The notes: generated by a model not told the origin, from the letters alone. A stretch of DNA of 64,000 nucleotides from Hyphomicrobiales bacterium (GCA_026400535.1 JAPLOU010000016.1:1-64000); one strand, 5' to 3'. Shown: positions 47,794-57,183, counted from the first letter of the stretch. Numbers and translations are program-made.

Positions 47794-49383
47794 ATGCCTG
47801 AAACACCCGTGTTTTCCACTGCCGCTGTCGCTGCGCCCCATCACCTCGCATCGGAAACGGGGCGCAATGTTCTGGCGCAGGGCGGCAATGCCGTGGAGGC
47901 CATGATCGCCATGGCCGCCACCATCGCAGTGGTCTATCCGCACATGAACGGCATCGGCGGCGACGGTTTCTGGCTGATCCGCGACAGCAAGGGCAAGATC
48001 GCAGCCATCGAGGCCTGCGGACCGGCAGGTGCCAAGGCCACGATCCGGCGCTACCGGGACAAGGGCTATGCGGCGATTCCCCCGCGCGGCCCCGATGCGG
48101 CCCTGACCGTGGCCGGTGCCATTGGCGGCTGGCAGGTCGCTGCCGAGATGGCGACCGCCCTTGGCGGCAGGCTACCCCTGAACGTGCTCACCGAGGACGC
48201 GATCCGGCATGCACGCGACGGGGTGGCGATCTCGAAATCGGAAGCCCGCTACCGGATCAAGGATGGCGACGGGCTTTACGGCGCTGCAGGCTTCACGACC
48301 CTGTTCCGGACACCGGACAGGGCGCTGGACCCTGGCACCATCCGCAAGAATCCTGCGCTGGGGCAGACCCTTGACCACATCACGCGTGCCGGCCTTGACG
48401 ATTTCTATCGCGGCGATGTCGGGCGCGAGATCGCCATCGAGCTCGACAGGATTGGCTCGCCGGTGACGCGCGAGGATCTTGCCACATTCCATGCGCGCAC
48501 GACACAGCCGCTGTCCCTGAGGCTCCCCGGTGTCACGGTGTACAACCTCCCGCCGCCGACCCAGGGGCTGACATCGCTGATGATCCTTGGCCTGTTCGAG
48601 CAACTGGGAGTCAAGCGCTGCGACAGTTTTGAACATATCCACGGCCTGGTCGAGGCCTCGAAGCGCGCCCTCGGGATCCGTGACCGGGTGATCACGGACC
48701 CGGCCCGCCTGATGCATGACCCGGCCGCCTTCCTCGATCCCGCCTGGCTGGCGAAGCAAGCCGGCAGGATCGACATGAAGCGCGCAGCCGAATGGCCGAT
48801 GAAGGAGGCCGATGGCGACACGATCTGGATGGGTGCGATCGACAAGGACGGGGTTGCCGTGTCCTACATCCAGTCATTGTACTGGGAGTACGGCTCCGGC
48901 GCCGTGCTGGACAAGACCGGAATCGTCTGGCAGAACCGCGGCGTGGCCTTCTCGCTCGATGACAAGGCGACCAATCCGCTCGAGCCGGGCCGCAAGCCCT
49001 TCCACACGCTCAACCCACCCCTGGCCGTGTTCGATGACGGGCGCGTGGTCTCCTATGGCTGTATGGGCGGCGATGGCCAGCCGCAATTCCAGGCGCAGGT
49101 CTTTTCGCGCTACCGGATGGGCATGGGCGTCGCCGACGCGGTCGACGCGCCGCGCTTCCTGTTCGGCAAGACCTGGGGTACCGCCTCGACCACCTTGAAG
49201 ATCGAGAACCGCTTCGATCATGTCGCTGTGGCGAAGCTGGCGGCTGCGGGCCACGCGCTGGAAGAATGGGGCGTGCCCTATGATGACCAGTTCGGCCATG
49301 CCGGCCTGCTCGTAAAGCACCCGAAGGGCCCTGTCGAAGCCTCCCATGATCCGCGCTCGGACGGCGACGCCAAAGGGCTTTGA
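47794..49383 (+). CDS. gamma-glutamyltransferase family protein
   Basis: The 529-residue Ntn hydrolase has no signal peptide, so it is probably cytosolic. It opens with a typical N-terminal segment (PHHLASETGRNVLAQGGNAV, then HMNGIGGDGFWLI). Self-cleavage should release T343 as the nucleophile (EADGDTIWMGAI). GGT relatives without signal peptides include oxamate amidohydrolase (HpxW) and cephalosporin acylases, so an amide hydrolase role is more likely than glutathione turnover. It is followed after 43 bases by the amidase gene. The start was picked at MPETPVF; upstream codons lie in the REP-like repeat. Confidence 0.9.
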   Translation: MPETPVFSTAAVAAPHHLASETGRNVLAQGGNAVEAMIAMAATIAVVYPHMNGIGGDGFWLIRDSKGKIAAIEACGPAGAKATIRRYRDKGYAAIPPRGPDAALTVAGAIGGWQVAAEMATALGGRLPLNVLTEDAIRHARDGVAISKSEARYRIKDGDGLYGAAGFTTLFRTPDRALDPGTIRKNPALGQTLDHITRAGLDDFYRGDVGREIAIELDRIGSPVTREDLATFHARTTQPLSLRLPGVTVYNLPPPTQGLTSLMILGLFEQLGVKRCDSFEHIHGLVEASKRALGIRDRVITDPARLMHDPAAFLDPAWLAKQAGRIDMKRAAEWPMKEADGDTIWMGAIDKDGVAVSYIQSLYWEYGSGAVLDKTGIVWQNRGVAFSLDDKATNPLEPGRKPFHTLNPPLAVFDDGRVVSYGCMGGDGQPQFQAQVFSRYRMGMGVADAVDAPRFLFGKTWGTASTTLKIENRFDHVAVAKLAAAGHALEEWGVPYDDQFGHAGLLVKHPKGPVEASHDPRSDGDAKGL

Positions 49384-49426
49384 CGCGGCCAGCCCGCGAT
49401 ACGCACTTCTGTGAAGGACGCTGACC

Positions 49427-50620
49427 ATGATCGACAATTCGCTGCGCTGCTGGGTCCCCTACCCCGCTGTCCCGGTCACCAACGCCGCCGACGGTCCGCT
49501 GAAGGGCCTGACGCTCGGCGTCAAGGATCTGTACGACGTCAAGGGCTATCCGACCGGCTGCGGTTCGCCGCACATGCTGGCCATGTCCGGCATCAGGAAG
49601 GCGCATGCGCCGCTGGTGAGGCTGATGCTGGAAGCCGGCGCGCACTTCGCAGGCAAGACGGTCACCGACGAACTGGCCTTCTCGCTCAACGGCAAGAACG
49701 CGCATTTCGGCTCGCCGGTCAACGCCGCCGCGCCTGACCGCATCACGGGCGGCTCATCCTCCGGCTCGGCCTCGGCCGTGTCGGGACGGCTGGTCGATGT
49801 GGCGCTCGGCACTGACACGGGCGGCTCGGTCAGAGCGCCGGCCAGTTATTGCGGTCTGTTCGGCATCAGACCGACCCATGGCCGTGTCTCGCTGAAGGGC
49901 TGCTGGCCGCTGGCCGACAGCTTCGATACACCGGGCTACTTCACCCGCGATGGCGCGACCTTCGTGCGCGTCGGCGAGGTCTTTCTCGGCAAGGACAAGT
50001 CGCCCTTGCCGGAGACGCCGCGCCTGATGATTGCCGAGGACATGGTCCGGCAGGCCGTGCCCGCCGCTGATGTCATCCTCCGGGACGTGGTTCGGCGGCT
50101 ATCGCTGACCATGGGCGAGATCACCGGCACGACGCTGGCGAAAGACATCGACGCCCTTTACTGGGCCTTCCGCTGGCTGCAGGGCCGAGAGGCCTGGGTG
50201 GCGGATGGCGCCATGATTGACACTTACAACCCGCCACTGGGCCCGGGCGTCGCCGAGCGCTTCGCCTTCGCCCGCACCATCACCGATGAGCAGGTCGACG
50301 CAGGCAACCGCACAAGGAAAGCCTACCGGGCGCAGGTAAAGAGGCTTCTGGGTGCGGATGGCGTGATCCTGATGCCAACTGTTCCGGACATCGCGCCGTT
50401 AACCACGACCAGCGAGGCCGATCTGGACGATTTCCGCAACCGGGCCCTGCGTCTGCTGTGCCCGTCGGGCCTGACCGGTTTTCCGCAGATCTCGATCCCC
50501 GTCGCCATGCGCGATGGCGCGCCGCTCGGCCTGTCGATCCTCGGACCCCCGGGCAGCGATCTGTCGCTCGTTCGCCTGGCGGCCAAGATCGCGGCGGCAG
50601 CCCGCATCAGGATCGCCTGA
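49427..50620 (+). CDS. amidase (amidase signature family)
   Basis: The 397-residue amidase keeps the Ser-cisSer-Lys triad: K33 (GVKDLYDV), S110 in GGSSSGSA and S134 in [12 protein letters not shown]. It hydrolyses amides to acids and ammonia. The TGATG junction with the nitrile hydratase alpha gene means the amide made from a nitrile is handed to the next enzyme of the same transcript, as in classic nitrile-degrading operons. The product amide is not predictable. The family is shorter here than typical 450-residue amidases. Confidence 0.95.
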   Translation: MIDNSLRCWVPYPAVPVTNAADGPLKGLTLGVKDLYDVKGYPTGCGSPHMLAMSGIRKAHAPLVRLMLEAGAHFAGKTVTDELAFSLNGKNAHFGSPVNAAAPDRITGGSSSGSASAVSGRLVDVALGTDTGGSVRAPASYCGLFGIRPTHGRVSLKGCWPLADSFDTPGYFTRDGATFVRVGEVFLGKDKSPLPETPRLMIAEDMVRQAVPAADVILRDVVRRLSLTMGEITGTTLAKDIDALYWAFRWLQGREAWVADGAMIDTYNPPLGPGVAERFAFARTITDEQVDAGNRTRKAYRAQVKRLLGADGVILMPTVPDIAPLTTTSEADLDDFRNRALRLLCPSGLTGFPQISIPVAMRDGAPLGLSILGPPGSDLSLVRLAAKIAAAARIRIA

Positions 50621-51255
50621 TGCCGGGCGATCATCATCTCCACCATGATCACGATGATCACTCGCACCTGACGCCGATCGAGGCGCGGGTAAAGGCGCTG
50701 GAGAGCATCCTGGTCGCCAAGGGTCTGGTCGATCCGGCGGCGCTTGATGTGATCATCGACACCTATGAGACCAGGATCGGCCCGCGCAATGGCGCGCGTG
50801 TTGTCGCGAAGGCGTGGGCAGACCCCGCCTATGCCGCGCGCCTCAGGACGGACGCCACGGCGGCGATCGCAGAACTGGACTACAGCGGACGGCAGGGCGA
50901 GCACATGGTTGCCGTCTTCAATGACGCCGCAACCCATCACCTGGTCGTGTGCACCTTGTGCTCCTGCTACCCCTGGGCCGTCCTCGGCCTGCCGCCGGTC
51001 TGGTACAAATCCGCGCCATACCGCTCGCGCGCCGTGCTGGACCCGCGCGGCGTGCTGGCCGAATTCGGCGTCATCCTTCCCGCGGCGGTCAAACTGCGCG
51101 TCTGGGACTCGACCGCCGAAACGCGCTATCTGGTGATCCCGCAGCGCCCACCGCGAACCGAGGGCTGGGACGAGGAACGGCTGGCCGATCTTGTCACCCG
51201 AGATTCCATGATCGGCACGGGCCTTGCGCTCAACCCATCCGGGATCCCGGCATGA
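50620..51255 (+). CDS. nthA: nitrile hydratase subunit alpha (cobalt type)
   Basis: The 211-residue alpha subunit carries the metal claw CTLCSC (C111, C114, C116) in [18 protein letters not shown]. Thr after the first Cys marks the cobalt-containing type, whereas iron enzymes have Ser. The middle two sulfur ligands are normally oxidised after assembly. The N-terminus is unusually histidine-rich: [12 protein letters not shown]. The start overlaps the amidase stop by one base, and the end overlaps nthB (ATGA). It hydrates nitriles to amides. Confidence 0.97.
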   Translation: MPGDHHLHHDHDDHSHLTPIEARVKALESILVAKGLVDPAALDVIIDTYETRIGPRNGARVVAKAWADPAYAARLRTDATAAIAELDYSGRQGEHMVAVFNDAATHHLVVCTLCSCYPWAVLGLPPVWYKSAPYRSRAVLDPRGVLAEFGVILPAAVKLRVWDSTAETRYLVIPQRPPRTEGWDEERLADLVTRDSMIGTGLALNPSGIPA

Positions 51256-51911
51256 ACGGCGCGCAGGATCTCGGCGGGCAGATGGGCTTCGGGCCGATCA
51301 ACCCGGAAGCGCACGAGCCTCTGTTCCATGGCGAATGGGAACGGCGCGCACTGGCGATCACGCTGGCGGCCGGGGCCATGGGCCATTGGAGCATCGACGA
51401 AAGCCGCCATGCACGTGAGAGCCTGCATCCGGTCGATTATCTGTCCTCAAGCTATTACGAGATCTGGACCAAGGCGCTGGAGAGGCTTTTGGAACGTCAC
51501 GGCTTCGTCAGCGCCGCCGAGCGCAGCGAAGGCGTGCCGCTGACACCGTCCACGACGCCCCGGCGCGTGCTCGCGGCGGACAGCGTCCGCGCGGTCCTTG
51601 CGCGCGGCGGGCCGACAAGCCGCGACAAGACCGGCGCGCCGCGCTTCAGGGTCGGCGACACAGTGCGCACCATCGTCATCAGCCCGGCCGGCCACACCCG
51701 CCTGCCGCGCTACGCGCGCGGCAAGACAGGCGTCATCGAACTGCTGCACGGCGCGCATGTCTTCCCCGACAGCAACGCGCACGGCCAGGGTGAGCAGCCT
51801 GACTGGCTCTACACGGTCGCGTTCGGCGCGCGCGAACTGTGGGGCCGCGAGGCCGACGCCAATTCGGTTGTCAGCATCGACGCCTGGGAGGGTTATCTTG
51901 AGCCAGCGTGA
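51252..51911 (+). CDS. nthB: nitrile hydratase subunit beta
   Basis: The 219-residue beta subunit starts [20 protein letters not shown], as do other nitrile hydratase beta subunits, and has [20 protein letters not shown] and [20 protein letters not shown]. The C-terminal SH3-like part ([32 protein letters not shown]) completes the active site. It forms the alpha-beta heterodimer with NthA. The coding end overlaps the accessory gene by 14 bases. Confidence 0.96.
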   Translation: MNGAQDLGGQMGFGPINPEAHEPLFHGEWERRALAITLAAGAMGHWSIDESRHARESLHPVDYLSSSYYEIWTKALERLLERHGFVSAAERSEGVPLTPSTTPRRVLAADSVRAVLARGGPTSRDKTGAPRFRVGDTVRTIVISPAGHTRLPRYARGKTGVIELLHGAHVFPDSNAHGQGEQPDWLYTVAFGARELWGREADANSVVSIDAWEGYLEPA

Positions 51912-52284
51912 CCTCATCGACGCGGTCGCGGCTGTTGCGCCGCTGCCCTGCGACGCGGCCGGGCCGGTCTTCGCGGAGCCCTGGCAGGCTCAGGCCTTCG
52001 CCATGGTGATCGCGCTGCATCGGCAGGGGCTCTTGACATGGCCAGAATGGGCTCAGGCCCTCTCGCAAGCGATCAAGACGCATGGCATGGCGGATGATGG
52101 CAGCGGCTACTACGAATTCTGGCTTGAGGCGCTTGAACACCTGGCCATCGCCAAGGGAATATCAACCCATCAGCGCATAGACGATCTGGCGGCAGCCTGG
52201 GCCAGGGCGGCCGAGGCCACGCCGCATGGCAAGCCGATCACGCTCGACAACGACCCCGTGACGGGCGGCGCGATCGCGGTCTGA
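51898..52284 (+). CDS. nitrile hydratase accessory protein
   Basis: The 128-residue protein resembles the nitrile hydratase accessory/activator group, which shares the beta-subunit N-terminal fold: FAEPWQAQAFAMVIALHRQG, LLTWPEWAQALSQAIKTHG and YYEFWLEALEHLAIAKGIS. These assist cobalt insertion or maturation of the alpha subunit. The start is TTG; GGGAGGG five bases upstream decides this, since no ATG or GTG is available before the conserved domain. It reads across the end of nthB. Confidence 0.88.
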   Translation: MSQRDLIDAVAAVAPLPCDAAGPVFAEPWQAQAFAMVIALHRQGLLTWPEWAQALSQAIKTHGMADDGSGYYEFWLEALEHLAIAKGISTHQRIDDLAAAWARAAEATPHGKPITLDNDPVTGGAIAV

Positions 52285-52382
52285 GAGGACAGGGCGCGGA
52301 TTGAGGTTGACTTGTCGGCCCGCTATGGCCAGTTCCCGGCAGCCCGCCTCGCCGGCAGGCTTTGGGCGGCACGAGGGATGAC

Positions 52383-52904
52383 ATGAGTATCGATGGCTGG
52401 ATGCGCGACTTTGCGGAGTTTGTTCAGGCCAACGCTGCCTGGGCGCCACTGATTGTGTTCCTGATCGCCTTCGGCGAATGTGTTGCCTTTCTGTCCTTTC
52501 TGGTTCCGGCAACGGCGCTGTTCACGGTGCTGGCGACGGCCGCTGGCGCAAGCGGCCTGCACCCCTTGCCGCTGGCGCTGGCCGCCACGGCAGGAGCCGG
52601 AATGGGCTTCTGGGCGTCGTACTGGTTTGGCTTCGTGGTGGGTCCGCGCGCCTCGCAGTACTGGCCGTTGCGCAAGAACCCGGACTTGCTCAAGAAAGGC
52701 CATGATTTCTTCGAGCGCTGGGGCGCGCCTGGTGTGTTCCTTGGCCATTTCGTCGGTCCGGTGCGCGCTGTGATCGCGATCACGGCCGGCATCGTGCAGA
52801 TGCCGCCGCTACAGTTCCACATCGCCAACTGGAGCGCATCCCTTATCTGGGGCTTCGCCTTCTTCTACGGGTTCGGCCTGTTCGGACAGCAACTGACGCG
52901 ATAA
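52383..52904 (+). CDS. DedA family membrane protein
   Basis: The 173-residue DedA-family membrane protein has several hydrophobic segments. Typical stretches are LIVFLIAFGECVAFLSFLVP, GAGMGFWASYWFGFVVGPRA and VFLGHFVGPVRAVIAITAGI with the conserved R in FVGPVRAV. The family includes lipid scramblases and undecaprenyl phosphate transporters. AGGG upstream supports the ATG. It stands 98 bases after the accessory gene and ends 237 bases before the next gene, a stretch in which I see only a short inverted repeat (ATCAT...ATGAT). Confidence 0.9.
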   Translation: MSIDGWMRDFAEFVQANAAWAPLIVFLIAFGECVAFLSFLVPATALFTVLATAAGASGLHPLPLALAATAGAGMGFWASYWFGFVVGPRASQYWPLRKNPDLLKKGHDFFERWGAPGVFLGHFVGPVRAVIAITAGIVQMPPLQFHIANWSASLIWGFAFFYGFGLFGQQLTR

Positions 52905-53141
52905 GGCCATGGCGACTTGACGGGCTCCAACATGAATGCCGCCTGCAGGCCCCATTCAGGGCCGCTTCAGCGCATCATCCTAGAATGATCTTGAACGGGT
53001 CTTGAAGCGCGCCGCGTTTCGCGCTCAACTCCGGTTCAAGGCGGGCTTCGCAGGCGCGATTCCCCGTTGACATGCCTGCTCCGGCCCGGCGGAGAGGGTA
53101 TGCTGTCCCACACCCGGTCGCATCCCCTGGGGGATATGGAC

Positions 53142-53603
53142 ATGATGAAGACCCGCTTTCTTGCTGGCGTTGCCGCTCTGGTGATGGCCGCCACACCCGT
53201 ACTGGCCCAAACGGCCCAGCCCGCGACGCCGACAGCGCCGGCCCCGGCCCGCCCGGCGGCGCCCACCACGGCCCAGCCCACGGCTCCCGCTGCACCGGCG
53301 GCTCCGGCCCGTCCGGCAACCCCGGCGCCGGCCGCCGCCCAGCCAGCGGCGCCGGCGACGCGACCCGCCGCAGCGCCCGCCCCTGCTGCCGGCGCAGCAC
53401 AGGCCCAACGCGTCAATCTCAACACCGCCACGCAGGCCGATCTCGACAAGCTTCCGCAGATCGGGGAAGCGCGCGCCAAGGCCATCATGGCCGAGCGCGC
53501 CAAGGGCCGCTTCACCAACTGGGACAACTTCGTCCAGCGCATGACCGGCACCTCGGTCAACCAGACGGCCAAGGACGCGATCAAGGACAAGGTCAGCTTC
53601 TGA
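53142..53603 (+). CDS. exported ComEA-type helix-hairpin-helix protein
   Basis: The 153-residue protein has a signal peptide (FLAGVAALVMAATPVLAQ), then about 70 residues of Ala/Pro/Thr low-complexity linker, and ends in a helix-hairpin-helix domain: VNLNTATQADLDKLPQIGEA with MTGTSVNQTAKDAIKDKV. ComEA is a DNA receptor in natural transformation; similar short proteins occur in alphaproteobacteria without clear competence links. The ATG with the best distance from GGGGGAT was chosen; two neighbouring ATGs are possible. A strong terminator follows. Confidence 0.87.
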   Translation: MMKTRFLAGVAALVMAATPVLAQTAQPATPTAPAPARPAAPTTAQPTAPAAPAAPARPATPAPAAAQPAAPATRPAAAPAPAAGAAQAQRVNLNTATQADLDKLPQIGEARAKAIMAERAKGRFTNWDNFVQRMTGTSVNQTAKDAIKDKVSF

Positions 53604-53632
53604 CCACATCGCTTGCAGCCTGGAATTCAGGA

Positions 53633-53659
53633 CCCCGGCGGCCTGTCCGCCGGGGTTTT
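53633..53659 (+). terminator. intrinsic terminator after the helix-hairpin-helix gene
   Basis: CCCCGGCGG and CCGCCGGGG form a perfect 9-bp stem around CCTGT, followed by TTTT. It separates this gene from the glycosyltransferase pair. Confidence 0.9.
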
Positions 53660-53697
53660 GTGTTGACTTGGTCGCCTCAAGCCAGCACTTCGGCGCA

Positions 53698-55224
53698 ATG
53701 ATGCGCAATGCTGGCCGCACCGATGAAACGATCACAAGACTGACGATCTCGGTCATCGGCGCCGCGTTGGCGCTCAGGTTTCTGCTGGCCGCCCTGGTCG
53801 GTCTCGGCACCGATGAGATCTACACCGTCGCTGTAGCCCGGCAGCTGTCATGGTCCTATTTCGACCATCCGCCGCTGCACCAATGGCTTGCCCACGTCTC
53901 CGCCCTTGCGTTCGGCGAAGGCCGCGCGGTGCGGCTGCCCTTCATCATCCTGTTCGCCGGGACATCCTGGCTGCTGTTTCTGCTGACCCGCCGGCTCTAT
54001 AGCGCATCTGCCGGTTTCTGGGCTGTCGTCACGCTGAATCTCGCGGGCTTCTTCACCCTGTCCGCCGGCTCCTGGGTCGTACCCGATGGGCCCTTGCTCT
54101 TCATGCTGGCCCTCGCCGCATTCGCGCTCGGTCGGCAGTTCTTCCCCATGGCGCAGGAGAGCCCCGCGCCTTTGGCCAATTGGCTGCTTGCCGGCGCCGC
54201 GCTTGGCGGTGCTGGCCTCGCCAAATACCACGCCGCGCTCGTGGCGGTTGGACTGGCGCTGTTTCTGCTCTCGACGCCGCGTGGCCGGGCAGAGCTGTCG
54301 CGGCCGGCGGTCTGGATCGCGGCGGGTCTCGCGGCGCTGCTCGTTTCGCCGGTGCTGTTCTGGAACGCCAGCAACGGCTGGGTCTCCTTCCTGTTTCAGG
54401 CGGGTCGCTCGCAGGGAGCCGGCTTTGCGCCCTGGCTGGCGCCGCTGTCGCTGCTCGCACAGGCGGGCTGGATCCTGCCCTGGGTTTTCGCGCCGCTCGC
54501 GACAGGCCTGTGGCGCGCCTTCAGAAACCCGCGGGACCAGCGCTTCTGGTTCCTGATGGCGCTCGGCCTGCCGACCATCACGGTCTTCACGCTGCTGCCG
54601 ATGTTCGGCAATCTTGGGCTGCCACACTGGGCGATGCCGGGCTGGTTCTTTGTCATGCCGCTGGCGGGCCTTTACCTGTCGCGCCTGGCCGAGACCTCCG
54701 AACGGCCCCGGCGCTGGGCCCAGGTCAGCGCCATCGGCTCAATGCTTGTCCTGCTCCTCATCGGCAGTCAGGCCGCCACCGGCTGGCTCGGGCAGATCAT
54801 TCCGGGCGTGGCCCGCAATGACCCGACCATCGAGGTCTTCGGCTGGGATCAGCTCGACCCGCAACTGCAGGCCGCCGGGCTGCTGGACGGTGGACGTTTC
54901 ATCGTGGCCGACAGTTGGCAGAATGCCGGGCGCATCGACGTCGCACTGGCGGGCAGGGTGATCGTGATCCCCGGCACGCGTGACCCGCGCCATTACGCCT
55001 TTCTGGTGGACCAGTCCCGGCTGCTCGGGCGCGATGCGGTGCTGATCGTCAGGGTGCGGCGCGAGGCCCAGATGCGGGAGACGTTCAAGGATCATTTCGG
55101 CAGCCTCGGCCCTTCGGTCCCGGTTGCGCTCGGACGCGGCGGCCTGAAGGAGATCGACCTCGTCGCCATCCCGGCCACGAACTTCACCAAACCGCTGCCC
55201 TGGGCCTACGGACGAGCACGATGA
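53698..55224 (+). CDS. glycosyltransferase family 39 (ArnT/PMT-like) membrane protein
   Basis: The 508-residue polytopic membrane protein is of the ArnT/PMT type. The early loop LGTDEIYTVAVARQLSWSYF followed by DHPPLHQW contains the conserved acidic and DHPPL motifs used to bind lipid-linked sugars. About twelve hydrophobic segments follow, then a soluble C-terminal part (about residues 380-508). It would transfer a sugar from a polyprenyl phosphate carrier to an extracytoplasmic acceptor. The next gene, a dolichol-phosphate-mannose-synthase-like GT2, could make that donor. The start overlap is ATGA. Confidence 0.9.
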   Translation: MMRNAGRTDETITRLTISVIGAALALRFLLAALVGLGTDEIYTVAVARQLSWSYFDHPPLHQWLAHVSALAFGEGRAVRLPFIILFAGTSWLLFLLTRRLYSASAGFWAVVTLNLAGFFTLSAGSWVVPDGPLLFMLALAAFALGRQFFPMAQESPAPLANWLLAGAALGGAGLAKYHAALVAVGLALFLLSTPRGRAELSRPAVWIAAGLAALLVSPVLFWNASNGWVSFLFQAGRSQGAGFAPWLAPLSLLAQAGWILPWVFAPLATGLWRAFRNPRDQRFWFLMALGLPTITVFTLLPMFGNLGLPHWAMPGWFFVMPLAGLYLSRLAETSERPRRWAQVSAIGSMLVLLLIGSQAATGWLGQIIPGVARNDPTIEVFGWDQLDPQLQAAGLLDGGRFIVADSWQNAGRIDVALAGRVIVIPGTRDPRHYAFLVDQSRLLGRDAVLIVRVRREAQMRETFKDHFGSLGPSVPVALGRGGLKEIDLVAIPATNFTKPLPWAYGRAR

Positions 55225-56336
55225 CCGAAACACCGACGGCAGCGACCACCGCCCCGGCCCTGACAGTCGTGGTGCCGACCTTCAATGAAGCCGCCAATGT
55301 CCGCCCGCTGGTGGCCAAACTGACTGCGGCGCTTGCCGGCATCGCCTATGAGGTGATGTTCGTCGACGACAACTCGCCCGATGGCACCTACGAGGAGGTT
55401 CGGACGCTCTCCCGGGAGGACGCTCGCATCCGGTGCATCCGCCGGATCGGGCGGCGCGGCCTCTCGAGCGCCTGCATCGAGGGCATGATGGCCGGGCAGG
55501 GCGATGTGGTCGCCGTGATCGACGGGGACCTGCAGCATGACGAGACCGTTCTGCCCAAGCTGTTCGCGTTGGTCCGCTCGGGCCAGGCGGACCTAGCCGT
55601 CGCCAGCCGCTATGTCGAAGGTGGAAGCGCCGCCGCGTTTTCCGACGCCCGTGGCAAGGCCAGCAGGCTCGCCACGGCATTGGCCCGCAAGGTTCTGAAG
55701 GTCGAGTTCAACGATCCGATGAGCGGTTTTTTCGCCACGCGGCGTTCCGTCGTCGAGGCGGCGGCGCCGAAGCTCTCGGGCGATGGCTTCAAGATCCTGC
55801 TCGACCTGGCCGCCAGCCATCCCGGCAAGCTCAGGATCGTCGAGGTGCCCTTCGTCTTTGGCACCCGCCTTCATGGCAATTCCAAGATGGACAACCGCGT
55901 TGTGGCCGACTTCCTCGGTCTTCTGGTCTCGAAGGCAACGGGCGGGCTGGTTTCGATCCGTTTTCTGACCTTCGCGGCGGTGGGCGTCTCGGGCGTGGTC
56001 ATCCACCTGCTCGCCCTGCGCGGCCTGCTCGCCGTGCCCTCCCTGCCCTTCGCGGCGGCCCAGGCCGGGGCGACGCTGGTCGCCATGACCACCAACTTTA
56101 CCTTCAACAACCTGATGACCTATCGCGACCGCATGCTGACGGGCCTGGCCTTCATCCGCGGCCTGCTTGGGTTCTACCTGGTCTGCAGCGTCGGCGCCGT
56201 GGCCAATGTCGGCATCGCCAGCTGGATGTTCGAGGGCGACCAGCTGTGGTGGGTGGCAGGGCTCGCGGGGGCCGCGATGGGCGCGGTCTGGAACTACGTC
56301 TTCAGCGACCTGCTCGTCTGGCGCAAGAAGCGTTGA
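55221..56336 (+). CDS. GT2 glycosyltransferase with C-terminal GtrA domain (DPM1-like)
   Basis: The 371-residue protein has a cytoplasmic GT2 domain (about residues 14-230) with VVPTFNEAANV, VDDNSPDGT and the DGDLQHDE motif, followed by a GtrA-like membrane domain of four helices (about 245-365). DPM1/Fox-type enzymes attach a sugar to polyprenyl phosphate, and GtrA is thought to flip the product. It overlaps the GT39 gene by ATGA, so the pair plausibly makes and uses a lipid-linked sugar. The sugar is unknown. Confidence 0.92.
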   Translation: MTETPTAATTAPALTVVVPTFNEAANVRPLVAKLTAALAGIAYEVMFVDDNSPDGTYEEVRTLSREDARIRCIRRIGRRGLSSACIEGMMAGQGDVVAVIDGDLQHDETVLPKLFALVRSGQADLAVASRYVEGGSAAAFSDARGKASRLATALARKVLKVEFNDPMSGFFATRRSVVEAAAPKLSGDGFKILLDLAASHPGKLRIVEVPFVFGTRLHGNSKMDNRVVADFLGLLVSKATGGLVSIRFLTFAAVGVSGVVIHLLALRGLLAVPSLPFAAAQAGATLVAMTTNFTFNNLMTYRDRMLTGLAFIRGLLGFYLVCSVGAVANVGIASWMFEGDQLWWVAGLAGAAMGAVWNYVFSDLLVWRKKR

Positions 56337-56358
56337 CGTTCTGCCGGCCGGGGGCCCG

Positions 56359-56802
56359 CTAGCGCCCTGTGCTACCCGGTGTTACGGTCCTGATCATGCC
56401 GGCGCTGGCCGCCACGGAGGCGGTATCGAAGAACTGGGTCAACGACATGATCTGCCGTCCCTCGAACACGATGTGATCGAACACCTCGATCTGCGCCTGC
56501 TCACCGGTGGCGACGGAGGTCGACAATGCAGACCAGCGCACGGCGCCGGAGTGCTGATTGACGATGATGTCCTCGATGAAGAAGTCCTGCATCTTGAAGT
56601 CGACATGGATCATCCGGATCAGGTCCCTGATCTCGGAATGGCCGACCTTGATACCCGAAAACGGCAGGCCGCTGCGGTGTCCCAGGATGTGCCAACGGGC
56701 CTTCGGCGAAAAGGCGCTGAGGAAAAGGTCTATGTCGTTGAGCGAGAGGGCCTCGTAGACCGAGTCCAGCCAATCTTCCTCGACAAGAAAACCTCGGCTC
56801 AC
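56359..56802 (-). CDS. SnoaL-like / NTF2-fold protein
   Basis: The 147-residue protein fits the NTF2-like fold used by SnoaL cyclases and ring-hydroxylating dioxygenase small subunits. Visible features are LNDIDLFLSAFSPKARWHIL, GHSEIRDLIRMIHVDFKMQ and HSGAVRWSALSTSVATGEQA. The function is unknown. The GTG start was chosen because GGGGGG precedes it by seven bases and the longer frame above has no conserved-looking residues. Another start up to 56931 cannot be excluded. Confidence 0.7.
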   Translation of the reverse strand: MSRGFLVEEDWLDSVYEALSLNDIDLFLSAFSPKARWHILGHRSGLPFSGIKVGHSEIRDLIRMIHVDFKMQDFFIEDIIVNQHSGAVRWSALSTSVATGEQAQIEVFDHIVFEGRQIMSLTQFFDTASVAASAGMIRTVTPGSTGR

Positions 56803-57135
56803 CGCGCGCCCCCCAGAACCCGGATGCAGGAGCGGCGCAACCCCAGCGCAACATGGCCTCGCCCGAGCAACGATCGACCAGAATCGTGCGTATGACAAAC
56901 CTTCCCGCCGGACAAGTGCATTCGCGGACATCGGTCAATTTTCAAATCAAACGCAAGAAAAGCCAATGAAATGACCATAATCTACTCGTTTATTGCACAC
57001 GAAACGACAATTTTGTTTGAGGGCGTTGCTTGGCTGCTGTTTTGGTGATGCATCCTCGCCAAAGGAGCCTCACCTTGGCCACCAGTCTTGTTGTCGCCCT
57101 CGCTTCGAAGCTATCGCCGCATGCGGGATTGGGCA
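56803..57135. other. gene-free stretch, partly AT-rich
   Basis: No supported gene was found between the SnoaL-like gene and the tandem repeat. Bases 56935-57015 are clearly richer in A and T than the neighbourhood, and this stretch lies next to a dead insertion sequence. Confidence 0.5.
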
Positions 57136-57183
57136 AGACGCAGCTTGAGACGCAGCTTGAGACGCGGCTTGAGACGCGGCTTG
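57136..57183. repeat. four tandem copies of a 12-base unit
   Basis: Four consecutive units of AGACGC(A/G)GCTTG run without gaps, the first two with A and the last two with G. Each 12-base unit equals four codons, but no supported reading frame passes through. Confidence 0.9.

Noticed and set aside
57136-57183. CRISPR-like repeat array
   Set aside because: The 12-base units are contiguous, without spacers, and no cas genes are nearby.
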